From Daejeonella sp. (GTDB lineage Bacteria > Bacteroidota > Bacteroidia > Sphingobacteriales > Sphingobacteriaceae), in contig NZ_JAFEIG010000017.1 of the NCBI RefSeq assembly GCF_017495225.1, positions 112,646 to 176,645 on the forward strand: a DNA stretch of 64,000 nt. Direction: 5' to 3'. Below are positions 18,332 through 26,759 of the stretch, one piece after another (position 1 is the stretch's first letter; each line of letters starts with the position of its first letter). The position numbers and the translations under genes were made by a program. The notes below the pieces were generated by a model. The model searched no databases. It saw nothing but the letters and a program-made list of their open reading frames with translations, and was not told the origin of the DNA.

Positions 18332-19069
18332 ATGCCCAAAAAATGGTTTCAAAACTGGTTTAGTTCACCTTATTACCACATTCTATATCATCAAAGGAAT
18401 GATGAAGAAGCTGAATTTTTTATAGATAACCTATGTGCTTTTTTAAAACCTCAGCCGGAAGCCAAATTGCTCGATATAGCTTGTGGTCGTGGTAGGCACT
18501 CTGTCTATCTTAATAAAAAAGGTTATGATGTTACAGGCATAGATTTATCAAATTCTAATATAAAATTTGCCCAACAGTTTGAAAATGAGAGCCTTCAGTT
18601 TCTCGTTCATGATATGAGAAATGCCTTTTACATCAATTATTTCGATATCGCATACAACCTTTTTACCAGTTTTGGATATTTCGAAACCGAAAAAGATCAC
18701 TTGAAGGCACTTAGTGCATTTAATAAATCGCTTAAAAAATCTGGCATTTTAGTGCTCGATTATTTCAATAGTGAAAAAATTATGCGCCATTTAACGCATC
18801 AAGAAGTTAAGCATGTTGATGGAATTGATTTTCATATCAGCAAGAAGGTTGAAAACGAAAAAATTATAAAAAGCATCTCATTTGAGCATAAAAACAAAGA
18901 ATTTTCATTCAAAGAGGAGGTAAAAGCCTTCAGCAAGAAAGATTTTGAGTCAATGTTTAACCAAAGCGGATTTAAAATTTTAAATCATTTCGGCGATTAT
19001 TCATTAAATCCATTCGATGAAGTAAAATCTGACCGACTAATATTTATTTGCCAAAAAAACAATGATTGA
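18332..19069 (+). CDS. Class I SAM-dependent methyltransferase
   Basis: A 245-residue Rossmann-fold methyltransferase. Motif I, LLDIACGRGRHSVYL (about residues 44-58), binds SAM, followed by the acidic loop DVTGIDLSNSN. FDIAYNLFTSFGYF resembles the post-motif I to IV region of small-molecule methyltransferases, and the C-terminal half is beta-rich. The substrate is unknown. Its stop overlaps the PAP2 gene by 8 bases, which in turn overlaps the ZIP transporter gene by 19, so the three form a tight operon with no obvious common pathway. Confidence 0.88.
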   Translation: MPKKWFQNWFSSPYYHILYHQRNDEEAEFFIDNLCAFLKPQPEAKLLDIACGRGRHSVYLNKKGYDVTGIDLSNSNIKFAQQFENESLQFLVHDMRNAFYINYFDIAYNLFTSFGYFETEKDHLKALSAFNKSLKKSGILVLDYFNSEKIMRHLTHQEVKHVDGIDFHISKKVENEKIIKSISFEHKNKEFSFKEEVKAFSKKDFESMFNQSGFKILNHFGDYSLNPFDEVKSDRLIFICQKNND

Positions 19070-19643
19070 TCAACTAGTTCAATTTGACCGAGATTTATTC
19101 TTTGCCATAAATCACGGCCTCAGCAATGGCTTTTTTGATTGGTTAATGCCAATTCTAAGAGACCGCTATACTTGGGTCCTACTTTACCTTTTTATCATCG
19201 TATTTTCAATAAAAAATTATGGTAAACAAGGTTTTATAATGATTTTGTTTTTGGCAATGACCTTCGGAATAAGTGATTTTTTATCCTCTTCAGTTATAAA
19301 ACCAAGTGTTCAGAGGTTAAGACCATGCAATGAAACAGAAATTAAAATTAAGGTGAATAATTTAGTTGATTGCGGTACTGGATATAGTTTTCCATCTTCG
19401 CATGCCACAAATCATTTTGCTATAGCCGTATTTTTAATCATGATGTTTTATCATAAATGGAAGATTATTCTACCTATCGGAATACTTTGGGCAGCATCCA
19501 TTAGTTTCGCACAAATTTATGTAGGAGTACATTACCCAATCGACATCTTAACAGGAAGACTTCTTGGAAGTAGTATTGGACTAGGGATGAGTAAAATTTT
19601 ATTATCAAACAAATCGTTTAAAACATGGAAATCTGGGAACTGA
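19062..19643 (+). CDS. PAP2-family membrane phosphatase
   Basis: A 193-residue inner membrane protein with about five to six hydrophobic segments and the three-part acid phosphatase signature: KPSVQRLRPC (motif 1), FPSSHATNHF with the catalytic His (motif 2) and HYPIDILTGRLLG with the nucleophilic His (motif 3). Members dephosphorylate undecaprenyl pyrophosphate, phosphatidylglycerophosphate or lipid A in the periplasmic leaflet. The substrate is not decidable here. The start overlaps the upstream methyltransferase by 8 bases, favouring translational coupling. Confidence 0.93.
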   Translation: MIDQLVQFDRDLFFAINHGLSNGFFDWLMPILRDRYTWVLLYLFIIVFSIKNYGKQGFIMILFLAMTFGISDFLSSSVIKPSVQRLRPCNETEIKIKVNNLVDCGTGYSFPSSHATNHFAIAVFLIMMFYHKWKIILPIGILWAASISFAQIYVGVHYPIDILTGRLLGSSIGLGMSKILLSNKSFKTWKSGN

Positions 19644-20338
19644 TTTTACTTTTTAGCAGTTCTACGTTGGGTGGACTCGCAATATTTCTGTTTAAAAAAG
19701 ACAATACCAATAGATTAAAGTTAGTTTTATCATTTAGTGGAGCATATCTATTTGCCATTACAGTATTGCACTTAATGCCTGATGTGTATTCCTCAAATAA
19801 TCCTCAAATTGGCTTATTTATACTTGGAGGTTTTCTCCTTCAAATTTTCATGGAACAATTTTCGGAAGGGATTGAACATGGTCATATCCATAAACATAGT
19901 CACCAACATGTAGTTTTCCCATTTGGGATTATGATAAGTTTATGTTTACACGCATTTCTTGAGGGAATGCCTTTAGCACAAGGGCAACATCAAGAACTTG
20001 TTTATGGAATAGCTTTACACCATATACCTGCAGCATTCGCATTAGGAAGCGTTCTGTTGGAAAATAAATTAAGCAAAGGAAAGATATCAGGATTACTAAT
20101 ATTATTTGCGCTAATGAGCCCTTTGGGCTATTGGCTGAGCTTTGAAATAGGACAAGGATCTATTGGGAATATTGAAGTCTATTTTGATCAAATCATGGCT
20201 GTGGTAATCGGTATTTTCCTACATATTTCAACTACTATTCTCTTCGAATCTAGTGTAGATCATAAATTCAATTTGAAAAAAATAATTGCTGTCCTGCTTG
20301 GAATTGGAATCGCATTAATGGGATTTTTCTTGCACTAA
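19625..20338 (+). CDS. ZIP-family metal transporter
   Basis: A 237-residue polytopic inner membrane protein with about eight helices. The fourth and fifth helices carry the metal-pathway signatures HAFLEGMPLAQG and HHIPAAFALG. Between helices 3 and 4 lies a histidine-rich loop, GHIHKHSHQH, typical of zinc or iron selective ZIP proteins. It would bring divalent metal into the cytoplasm. The start overlaps the PAP2 gene by 19 bases. No Zur/Fur-like site was recognised upstream, and the operon promoter lies before the methyltransferase. Confidence 0.9.
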   Translation: MEIWELILLFSSSTLGGLAIFLFKKDNTNRLKLVLSFSGAYLFAITVLHLMPDVYSSNNPQIGLFILGGFLLQIFMEQFSEGIEHGHIHKHSHQHVVFPFGIMISLCLHAFLEGMPLAQGQHQELVYGIALHHIPAAFALGSVLLENKLSKGKISGLLILFALMSPLGYWLSFEIGQGSIGNIEVYFDQIMAVVIGIFLHISTTILFESSVDHKFNLKKIIAVLLGIGIALMGFFLH

Positions 20339-20370
20339 ATAGGATAAGTAGATCTTTAAATTTTTATCAA

Positions 20371-20820
20371 TTAATACCTCATTTTATCTAATAAATCACT
20401 CAAAATACCAGCATCTGCATTATTAAAATCTTCATTTAGAATCTGATCAAATAATAATTCACCGTCTAATTTTGAAAGTATATTAAGACCCTTAGTGGTA
20501 ATCAATATATCAACAGCGCGCCGATCATTATTATTTATTGTACGGTCAACCAATTCTTTTTGAACTAAACGATCAACAATTCTCGAAGCATCAGACATTT
20601 TATCCAGCATGCGCTCTTTTATTAAATTAATGGTAGCTGGATTAGGACGCTGGCCACGCAAAATACGCAGCACATTGTATTGCTGAAGAGTTATATCATA
20701 CCTATTAAGTTGTTGTCTTAATAAATTTGTTATCCAGCCATAGGTATAAATCAAATTAACAATCGACTTTTGGTGATTGTTATCAAACTTATTACTGTTA
20801 ATTTCTTTACCTATTTCCAT
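20371..20820 (-). CDS. MarR-family transcriptional regulator
   Basis: A 149-residue winged-helix regulator unrelated in close sequence to the one at 7592. The DNA-binding part runs from YDITLQQYNVLRILRG through LIKERMLDKMSDASRIVDRL (recognition helix) to the wing KELVDRTINNNDRRAVDILI, with the DRR signature. The ligand and targets are unknown. It is convergent with the ZIP transporter gene and 74 bases downstream of the DUF5522 micro-gene on the same strand; those genes may or may not share a transcript. Confidence 0.88.
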   Translation of the reverse strand: MEIGKEINSNKFDNNHQKSIVNLIYTYGWITNLLRQQLNRYDITLQQYNVLRILRGQRPNPATINLIKERMLDKMSDASRIVDRLVQKELVDRTINNNDRRAVDILITTKGLNILSKLDGELLFDQILNEDFNNADAGILSDLLDKMRY

Positions 20821-20894
20821 ATTATTTAGTTTTTAAAACCGATTTAATAAAGAACAATTTTCTTACAAAGATATAATTATAATTACTAAGAAAT

Positions 20895-21053
20895 TTATTT
20901 AATATTTAAATTAGGTTTTATGGCTTGCCCATATTTCCAGGGACAGTGCTTACATTTATTTTTGCAGCAGGAACCTCTTTTTAAATGGTAGGCTTCTGTG
21001 AACACCAGATTCCCATCTTCATCTAGGTAATAATCAATGTTTTCAATGAGCAT
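20895..21053 (-). CDS. DUF5522-like Cys-rich micro-protein
   Basis: A 52-residue reading frame easily missed because of its size. It begins MLIENIDYYLDEDGNLVFTE, continues AYHLKRGSCCKNKCKHCPW and ends in a Lys/Asn-rich tail. The pattern RGxCCxxxCxHCPW is the hallmark I associate with DUF5522, a short protein widespread in Bacteroidota, possibly binding a metal through its four cysteines. Its ATG lies inside the 3' end of the upstream MBL exonuclease-like gene (11-base overlap), so it is co-transcribed and probably translationally coupled with it. The function is unknown. Confidence 0.85.
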   Translation of the reverse strand: MLIENIDYYLDEDGNLVFTEAYHLKRGSCCKNKCKHCPWKYGQAIKPNLNIK

Positions 21054-21993
21054 AGTTTAACAATTTTACTAATAATTTATCTTTAAAATGCTCTTTTAAA
21101 AAAGATCCATCACCATGGAGGGTCCAAACCTGTTTGGGCTCAACTTCCTTTAACATATTTATAATATCGTTCCAATCTACATGGTCGGAAATCAGGATTT
21201 GTAGATCATTATTTCTTTGAAGGCGCATCCAGCCTGAGGCAAAAGCTCTAACAACATTTTTTGCTCTGATATAGCTATTAAAGGCTAGCGGAGGTACAAT
21301 ATATACTAAATTTTGATCAGGCTGCTTCATTGACTTCCTATTGTATAGCTCATATTTTCCCACATTAAATCCGAAAGATTCATAGACTTTATTGATGCTA
21401 AAAATGGAGTGGTGAACGTATGTACTGCGTTGTGGACAATGATCTGTAATAAGTCGTGTAAGCCTTTGAGCTTTACCAAGTGAGTATGCACCTAGCAAGA
21501 TATTATGATTCATTTCACTAAACTTTTTAATCTCCTCAATAGCATCTGGATGCTGAATAGAAGGATCAGCAAAAGTGGTTTCAGTAATTAAAACATCTGC
21601 TTTAACAAATTCAATTGGCTCACAAGTTAGATCATATTGCAACTTATAATCGCCTGTATATAAATACCTTACACCGTCATATTCCATTAATATTTGTGCC
21701 GAACCTAAAATATGACCGGCAGGAATAAAACTGATTTTTACACCATTTAAATCAAATGTTTCATTCCAGGTATGGATATAAAAATTTTTAGCTGCCTGTT
21801 TTTGATAACGATGTTGCATGATCGCAGCAGTGGCTGCTGTACAATAAACATTTTCATTAGCTCTAACGGCATGATCGCCATGAGCATGGGATATAATTGC
21901 CTGATTAACAGGAATCTTCGGATCAAGGTAAAAATTACCAATTCGGCAAAACAAGCCAATTTCATTAAGAATTAGAAAATCTTCAATAATCAT
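21043..21993 (-). CDS. MBL-fold DNA/RNA-processing exonuclease-like protein
   Basis: A 316-residue metallo-beta-lactamase protein of the nucleic-acid-processing (SNM1/CPSF73-like) branch, most like the 'ligase-associated DNA damage response exonuclease' family. The zinc motif is ISHAHGDH (near residue 35), followed by PAGHILGSAQ, YTGDYK, the metal-binding DVLITETTF and, near the C-terminus, SDHVDW and WTLHGDG. The ATP-dependent ligase and DEXH helicase that define the full ligase-associated system are not next to it. It overlaps coaE upstream and the DUF5522 gene downstream by 11 bases each, so all sit in one operon with ybbR. Confidence 0.8.
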   Translation of the reverse strand: MIIEDFLILNEIGLFCRIGNFYLDPKIPVNQAIISHAHGDHAVRANENVYCTAATAAIMQHRYQKQAAKNFYIHTWNETFDLNGVKISFIPAGHILGSAQILMEYDGVRYLYTGDYKLQYDLTCEPIEFVKADVLITETTFADPSIQHPDAIEEIKKFSEMNHNILLGAYSLGKAQRLTRLITDHCPQRSTYVHHSIFSINKVYESFGFNVGKYELYNRKSMKQPDQNLVYIVPPLAFNSYIRAKNVVRAFASGWMRLQRNNDLQILISDHVDWNDIINMLKEVEPKQVWTLHGDGSFLKEHFKDKLLVKLLNYAH

Positions 21994-22591
21994 AATTGCG
22001 ACTAATTTTAAGAAATTGTTGATGAAGATCTAAAATTTGAGGTATTAACAAGCGATTTTCATCATTTATAAGAATATGATTTGCCAATTTCATCTTTTGC
22101 TCATCGCTAAACTGGCGTTTCATCCTCAACATAATTTCCTCTTCACTGATATGATCTCTTGCTTTAATGCGACTAATTCGGGTAGATTCCGGAGAAATTA
22201 CCAGAATTGATAGATCGCACATTTTATAGGATTCACTTTCATACAAAAGAGCAGCCTCTTTAAGAATGTAGGGTACTTCTTTTTGTTCTGCAATCCATCT
22301 GTCGAAAGCCCTAAAAACAGCAGGATGAACCAAAGCATTTAATTTATTTAGCTGCGATTGATCTTTAAAAACGATGGATGAAATATATGGCCTATTTAGC
22401 TGTCCATCAATCGAATAAGATTCTGGCCCGAATGTATTAAGGATTTTATTTTTCAATTGAGAATCAGTCTGCATAATTGTTTTTGCAACATTATCTGCAT
22501 AAAAAACTGGAATTCCCAATAATTCAAAAACCCTGCAAACGGTTGTTTTACCACTACCAATTCCGCCTGTAATTCCTACTTTAATCATCAA
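21983..22591 (-). CDS. coaE: Dephospho-CoA kinase
   Basis: Phosphorylates the ribose 3'-hydroxyl of dephospho-CoA, the final step of coenzyme A synthesis, in the cytoplasm. The 202-residue P-loop kinase starts VGITGGIGSGKTTVCRVFE (Walker A at about residues 5-20), followed by LGIPVFYAD with the catalytic Asp, HPAVF, and the lid region RISRIKARDHIS. Its start overlaps the ybbR stop region by 11 bases and its end overlaps the MBL gene by 11. The ybbR-coaE order is a common Bacteroidota arrangement. Confidence 0.96.
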   Translation of the reverse strand: MMIKVGITGGIGSGKTTVCRVFELLGIPVFYADNVAKTIMQTDSQLKNKILNTFGPESYSIDGQLNRPYISSIVFKDQSQLNKLNALVHPAVFRAFDRWIAEQKEVPYILKEAALLYESESYKMCDLSILVISPESTRISRIKARDHISEEEIMLRMKRQFSDEQKMKLANHILINDENRLLIPQILDLHQQFLKISRNYDY

Positions 22592-23534
22592 TTTGAATAA
22601 TAAAATCTAAATTTTGCGGTTCAATTTTCACTAATTCACAATAGTCAGGGAATTTACTAATTATCACAGGCAATTGTTTATAGCCCTTTAACTTCCATTT
22701 ATCTATGTCGGCAGTGACTTCAAAACTACCTCGCTCAACCTCATTATAATTGCCTAATGCGGTCAAAACAGTAATTTTTACTTTATCTGGAAGCAATTTC
22801 ACATTCCTAAATTCATTATTATTAATTAGCTTGACCGGTACCTCAACAAGCTTTTCAGTAAATTCATCGACAAAAATTTCAATATCAACTACTCGAGGAT
22901 AAATACTAATATTAGCTTTCAATGGATTCTGAAGTAAGATTTTAGTATTTATATTACTGTTGATATTTTTCAATTCAAGAGTATCGGTAGACCAATATTC
23001 GAGCTTATCGAGCTCATTTTGCGGCCCCGAGACTGTTACAAAGGCTGGCGATACTTTAATTTTATCTGAAATGCCATAATGACTTTGAAAACGAATATCA
23101 GTATTAACCCGTATTGGGATTTTTTTAAAGACTCGAGAAGAAAAATCGAAATATAGCGTATCGGGATAAATTCCGATAACTTTTTGATTGGATTGAAACT
23201 TCCGATTTATACCTGATAATTGGTCTGAAAGATCTATAAAAGATTGTTTTTTTAGTATTCCTAGATTTACATCAACCGATTGGGGCTTAATTCTCAATTT
23301 AGAAAACAGTAACTGCCATCCAGTACCTTCAACTTGAAGATTCACAGTATCAGACTGTAATGAGGTAAATGCCTTATTTTCAGGAATATTTACAAAACGA
23401 ACTAATGTTTGAACTTGATAAACATAGCTATTAGAGAGTGCAAAGAACATCCATGCCCCTACCGCAAATGCTAAGCAGACGAAGAACAAAGAAATTCGGC
23501 GACGTTCAATTGGACTAAATTTTACAAATGGCAT
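22581..23534 (-). CDS. YbbR/CdaR-like membrane-anchored protein
   Basis: A 317-residue protein with one N-terminal membrane segment (about residues 12-30, FFVCLAFAVGAWMFFALSNS) and several beta-rich YbbR repeats outside the membrane. In Firmicutes the YbbR protein CdaR controls the diadenylate cyclase CdaA. No cyclase gene is adjacent here, so the role in Bacteroidota remains unclear. It heads the ybbR-coaE-MBL-DUF5522 run and is separated from yajC by a strong terminator. Confidence 0.82.
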   Translation of the reverse strand: MPFVKFSPIERRRISLFFVCLAFAVGAWMFFALSNSYVYQVQTLVRFVNIPENKAFTSLQSDTVNLQVEGTGWQLLFSKLRIKPQSVDVNLGILKKQSFIDLSDQLSGINRKFQSNQKVIGIYPDTLYFDFSSRVFKKIPIRVNTDIRFQSHYGISDKIKVSPAFVTVSGPQNELDKLEYWSTDTLELKNINSNINTKILLQNPLKANISIYPRVVDIEIFVDEFTEKLVEVPVKLINNNEFRNVKLLPDKVKITVLTALGNYNEVERGSFEVTADIDKWKLKGYKQLPVIISKFPDYCELVKIEPQNLDFIIQIDD

Positions 23535-23565
23535 ATCTTAAATCCTGTTCAAATTTAGCTAAAAT

Positions 23566-23592
23566 AAAAACGCCGCTTCAAAAGAAGCGGCG
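23566..23592 (-). terminator. Terminator after yajC
   Basis: A perfect GC-rich 9-bp stem (23571-23579 with 23584-23592), loop AAAA and a TTTTTATTTT tail on the minus strand. It separates the nusB-DUF1573-yajC group from ybbR-coaE. Confidence 0.93.
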
Positions 23593-23614
23593 ATCATTTA
23601 ATTTAATTTCTTGA

Positions 23615-23905
23615 TTACTTGACTGTTGTCTGATTTAGAGCTTTAGATGCCTCTAAAGATACCGCAGATTTATCAAAACGAATTTTAGTCCCACTCTCTA
23701 CCTCAATTAAAAAAGTAGTATCATTCAAATCAACAATTTTACCATGTATTCCTGATAAAGTAATCACTTTATCACCCTTTTTTAACTCTTCAACAAACTT
23801 TTTATGATCTTTTGCCTTCTTCATTTGTGGGCGAATCATAAAAAAGTAAAACACCACGATAATTAGCAGCATAGGTAAAAACTGCCCGATTTGATCCATA
23901 TTCAT
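23615..23905 (-). CDS. yajC: Preprotein translocase subunit YajC
   Basis: A 96-residue accessory protein of the SecDF-YajC complex. The N-terminal membrane helix QFLPMLLIIVVFYFFMIRPQ ends in the family signature FMIRPQMKKAKDHKKF. A small cytosolic beta domain follows (DKVITLSGIHGKIVDL). The length is typical. It is co-directional with a DUF1573 lipoprotein and nusB upstream and ends at a strong terminator. The fused secDF gene lies far away at 4546-7494. Confidence 0.96.
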   Translation of the reverse strand: MNMDQIGQFLPMLLIIVVFYFFMIRPQMKKAKDHKKFVEELKKGDKVITLSGIHGKIVDLNDTTFLIEVESGTKIRFDKSAVSLEASKALNQTTVK

Positions 23906-23926
23906 ATTCTATTTTATTTTAGGTTA

Positions 23927-24373
23927 TCATTCCTTAGGTAATACATTACCTAATATATTTAATTCTGTAAGTGTAGGATTAGTATTTGCAGTAATACTAA
24001 CTACCTTATTTTGCATTCCTGGCTTACCTGTGCTATTGAAAATTACTCTAATTACACCTTCAGCACCTGGCGCTAATGGCTCTTTAGGATATTCTGGTAT
24101 GGTACAACCACAAGTAGCCGTTGCACTACTAATGATAAGCGGAGCATTACCAATATTTTTAAATTTAAAATCGTAGCTAACCTTCTCCCCTTCTTTAATT
24201 TCACCAAAATCATAAACCTCTTTTTCAAATTGAAATGCAGGTACATTGGTATTAGCTACTGTATCAACAGTGCTTGTTTCATTTTGATTTACAGACTCTG
24301 TATCTGTTGCTGTTTGATTGTTACATGCCGCCAAAAAAGACGATAAAACTAGGAAATATAAGATTTTTTTCAT
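23927..24373 (-). CDS. DUF1573 lipoprotein
   Basis: A 148-residue lipoprotein with lipobox LAAC (Cys17) and a Thr/Asn-rich linker. A single immunoglobulin-like DUF1573 domain follows, with the hallmark YDFGEIKEGEKVSYDFKFKN, then TCGCTIPEYP and NSTGKPGMQNK. The TCGC cysteines are conserved in the family. The function is unknown; the fold resembles domains of periplasmic and ciliary proteins. It lies 21 bases upstream of yajC and 12 bases downstream of nusB, a gene order often seen in this phylum. Confidence 0.9.
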   Translation of the reverse strand: MKKILYFLVLSSFLAACNNQTATDTESVNQNETSTVDTVANTNVPAFQFEKEVYDFGEIKEGEKVSYDFKFKNIGNAPLIISSATATCGCTIPEYPKEPLAPGAEGVIRVIFNSTGKPGMQNKVVSITANTNPTLTELNILGNVLPKE

Positions 24374-24385
24374 ATATTATTACTG

Positions 24386-25330
24386 TTATAATAAGCCTTT
24401 ACCGGTTTTTCTAAGTTTGCCGGCCGACTTCAAATCTGCTAAAATTTTATCTAAAATACCGTTTATAAATGAATTGCTTTTAGGAGTACTAAATTCTTTT
24501 GAAATCTCAATATACTCGTTCATAGTTACCTTGATAGGGATAGTAGAAAAATGGATTAACTCAGTAATCGCCATTCGCATGAGCAGAGTATCCATTAAAG
24601 CAATTCGTTCTGAGTCCCAGTTTTTAGTTTTCTGTGCAATTAATTCCTGATATTCGGTCTCAAAGGAAATTACTTTTTTCAATAATTCAATTAAAAAAGA
24701 TTTATCCTCATCCCAATTAGGGCATATTTCAGCGAGTTTGTTCTCCTCAGGGTTTACACTCGAAAAATTCTTGAAAGTTTTAGCTACCAAAGCTTGAAGC
24801 ACATCTTTATCAACCGACCAGTTTATAAATTTTTCTTCAAAAATTTGCTCAATCCCTGGAGATTTAAGAATCAATTTCTTAAAAATAAACTTAATGATAT
24901 CCTTATCCTTTTGAATGGTATGATCTGTAAGTCCTAGGAATGTTTTATACTCTTCAGAAGCTTTTAAAGTAATAAAGATTGATTTTCGTACTTCAGGATC
25001 AAAATCCCAAGAAATTTTATACTTTTTTACTGCGGCAAGGTATTCAGGATTTTGCTTCAGAGAAGCAATAAATAAATTGTTTTGAATCTTTACACTTGCA
25101 TTCAAATCTTCTTCTGAAGGCAAAAACTTATTTGCACGCTCTTCAGCATCAATTATGCTGTAATCAGCCACTTCAATCAATAAAGATAGAAGCCAGATAT
25201 ACATTTCATAAACCTTATCAACACTTTGTAGTAAAGCCTTTTCATAGGGTAATATTTCCTTAACCTGCGATTGCTGATATGAATATAATACCTGCAACGC
25301 TTTAACCCTCAGATGCCTTCTGTTTAACAT
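24386..25330 (-). CDS. nusB: Transcription antitermination factor NusB, long form
   Basis: NusB binds boxA RNA with NusE (S10) to support rRNA antitermination. The protein has 314 residues, about twice E. coli NusB. The N-terminus NRRHLRVKALQVLYSYQQS is the NusB start, followed by an extended helical region. The canonical C-terminal half runs WDSERIALMDTLLMRMAITE, then PIKVTMNEYIEISKEFSTP and FINGILDKI. This long form is usual in Bacteroidota, so the length is not an error. It is followed closely by the DUF1573 and yajC genes. Confidence 0.93.
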   Translation of the reverse strand: MLNRRHLRVKALQVLYSYQQSQVKEILPYEKALLQSVDKVYEMYIWLLSLLIEVADYSIIDAEERANKFLPSEEDLNASVKIQNNLFIASLKQNPEYLAAVKKYKISWDFDPEVRKSIFITLKASEEYKTFLGLTDHTIQKDKDIIKFIFKKLILKSPGIEQIFEEKFINWSVDKDVLQALVAKTFKNFSSVNPEENKLAEICPNWDEDKSFLIELLKKVISFETEYQELIAQKTKNWDSERIALMDTLLMRMAITELIHFSTIPIKVTMNEYIEISKEFSTPKSNSFINGILDKILADLKSAGKLRKTGKGLL

Positions 25331-25369
25331 GTATAAGAACGATTTTGTGTTTAATAAATCCTATTAAAA

Positions 25370-26458
25370 TTAATAGGAAGCTTTTATTTTTCTAATATCC
25401 TCAATTCTTTTTTCAGCAATTTTATTTGCTGCTTCATAAGTTGGAATATTTTCAAGTTTTGATTTTTGTATTACTTTTCTTGTTGCGTCGTAAATATTCT
25501 CTGTAATTTGAAGGGTTTTTTTCTTGTTAAACCCTGCAATTTCAGAATAACAGTTGATTAGTCCGCCCGCATTTATCAAATAATCCGGCGCATACATAAT
25601 CCCCTTCTCCAATAACATATTTCCGTGTATCACCTCATCTGCTAGCTGATTATTAGCAGAACCTGCAATAATTGAACATTTCAAGCGATTGATGGTCTCT
25701 GTATTTACTGTTGCTCCAAGAGCACAGGGAGAATAAACATCGATATCAAGATCAAAAATACTATTATTAGAGACGGCAGTTGCTCCATATTTTTGAGCTA
25801 CCTGTGCTAAACGCTCTTCATTAATGTCACTGATATAAACTTTAGCATTTTCATTTCTAAGTAAAGCAATCAGGTTTTCACCCACCTGGCCAGTCCCTTG
25901 AACAGCAATTGATTTACCTGCTAAACTATCATTACCAAATTGTTCTTTCAAACAGGCTTTTATACCCATAAAAACACCTTTAGCAGTCACAGGAGATGGA
26001 TCGCCGCTCCCACCAATAGACTCAGGAATTCCAGTAACATGTTTCGTTTCCATACGAATATATTCCATGTCACGAGGATTAGTACCTACATCTTCGGCGG
26101 TAATAAATGAACCATTTAAGTTTTCAATAAAGCGTCCGAAACGGCGCATAAGTGCTTCCGACTTGTGTAAACGACTATCTCCAATAATTACAGCCTTACC
26201 TCCCCCTAAATTTAATCCAGTGATGGCAGCTTTATAAGTCATGCTTCGCGATAAACGCAAAACATCATGCAATGCCTCCGTTTCAGATTTGTATGGCTGC
26301 ATACGCGTTCCACCTAAGGCAGGGCCTAATGTAGTGTCATGAATAGCAATAATTGCCTTCAATCCCGTACCAGGATCACTACAATAAACTAATTTTTGAT
26401 GGCTGAAAGCATCAAGCTGACTAAAAACTGAATGTTCATCAAATTGGGATAATGTCAT
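25370..26458 (-). CDS. Leucine/branched-chain amino acid dehydrogenase (Glu/Leu/Phe/Val dehydrogenase family)
   Basis: An NAD-dependent oxidative deaminase of 362 residues. The dimerisation/substrate domain has GPALGGTRM and the catalytic lysine motif LNLGGGKAVI (near residue 103). The dinucleotide fold is VQGTGQVGENLI, and SANNQLAD closes the site. Size and sequence fit leucine dehydrogenase, which converts leucine, valine and isoleucine to 2-oxo acids, rather than the larger glutamate dehydrogenases. mvaB, for the end of leucine breakdown, is elsewhere in the window. A 40-base gap separates it from nusB. Confidence 0.9.
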   Translation of the reverse strand: MTLSQFDEHSVFSQLDAFSHQKLVYCSDPGTGLKAIIAIHDTTLGPALGGTRMQPYKSETEALHDVLRLSRSMTYKAAITGLNLGGGKAVIIGDSRLHKSEALMRRFGRFIENLNGSFITAEDVGTNPRDMEYIRMETKHVTGIPESIGGSGDPSPVTAKGVFMGIKACLKEQFGNDSLAGKSIAVQGTGQVGENLIALLRNENAKVYISDINEERLAQVAQKYGATAVSNNSIFDLDIDVYSPCALGATVNTETINRLKCSIIAGSANNQLADEVIHGNMLLEKGIMYAPDYLINAGGLINCYSEIAGFNKKKTLQITENIYDATRKVIQKSKLENIPTYEAANKIAEKRIEDIRKIKASY

Positions 26459-26482
26459 GTTAATTGGAGCTCTTTACCCGAC

Positions 26483-26490
26483 AAAAGTAG
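26483..26490 (-). promoter_or_regulatory. Candidate -7 box for the leucine dehydrogenase gene
   Basis: The minus strand reads TACTTTTG (TAnnTTTG exact), 25 bases upstream of the start codon. The rest of the 300-base divergent gap (26459-26759) shows no gene. Confidence 0.5.
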
Positions 26491-26736
26491 TAAAATTTCC
26501 AAACTATGACCCAAAACAATGGGCTAATTCAATAAATTTTAAATAAAATCAAGTTTATTTCTAAAGATTAATCGGAAAGATTGATAATTGAAAACAAGCC
26601 TAATACATCCTAATTAACAAATTCATTTTTAAGGATTTACACTAAACCCTTCGCAATAATTGGAAAAATCACTGATAAAGAAAGAAAAATACAAGAAAGA
26701 CAAAGCATTTAATCTGATAGCTAAGACATAAATTCA

Positions 26737-26744
26737 TATTTTTG
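26737..26744 (+). promoter_or_regulatory. Candidate -7 box for the ABC exporter gene
   Basis: TATTTTTG matches TAnnTTTG exactly, 16 bases before the chosen ATG at 26760. That would give a very short 5' leader and supports the later of two possible starts. Confidence 0.45.
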
Positions 26745-26759
26745 TGGGATAGCTGCAGC

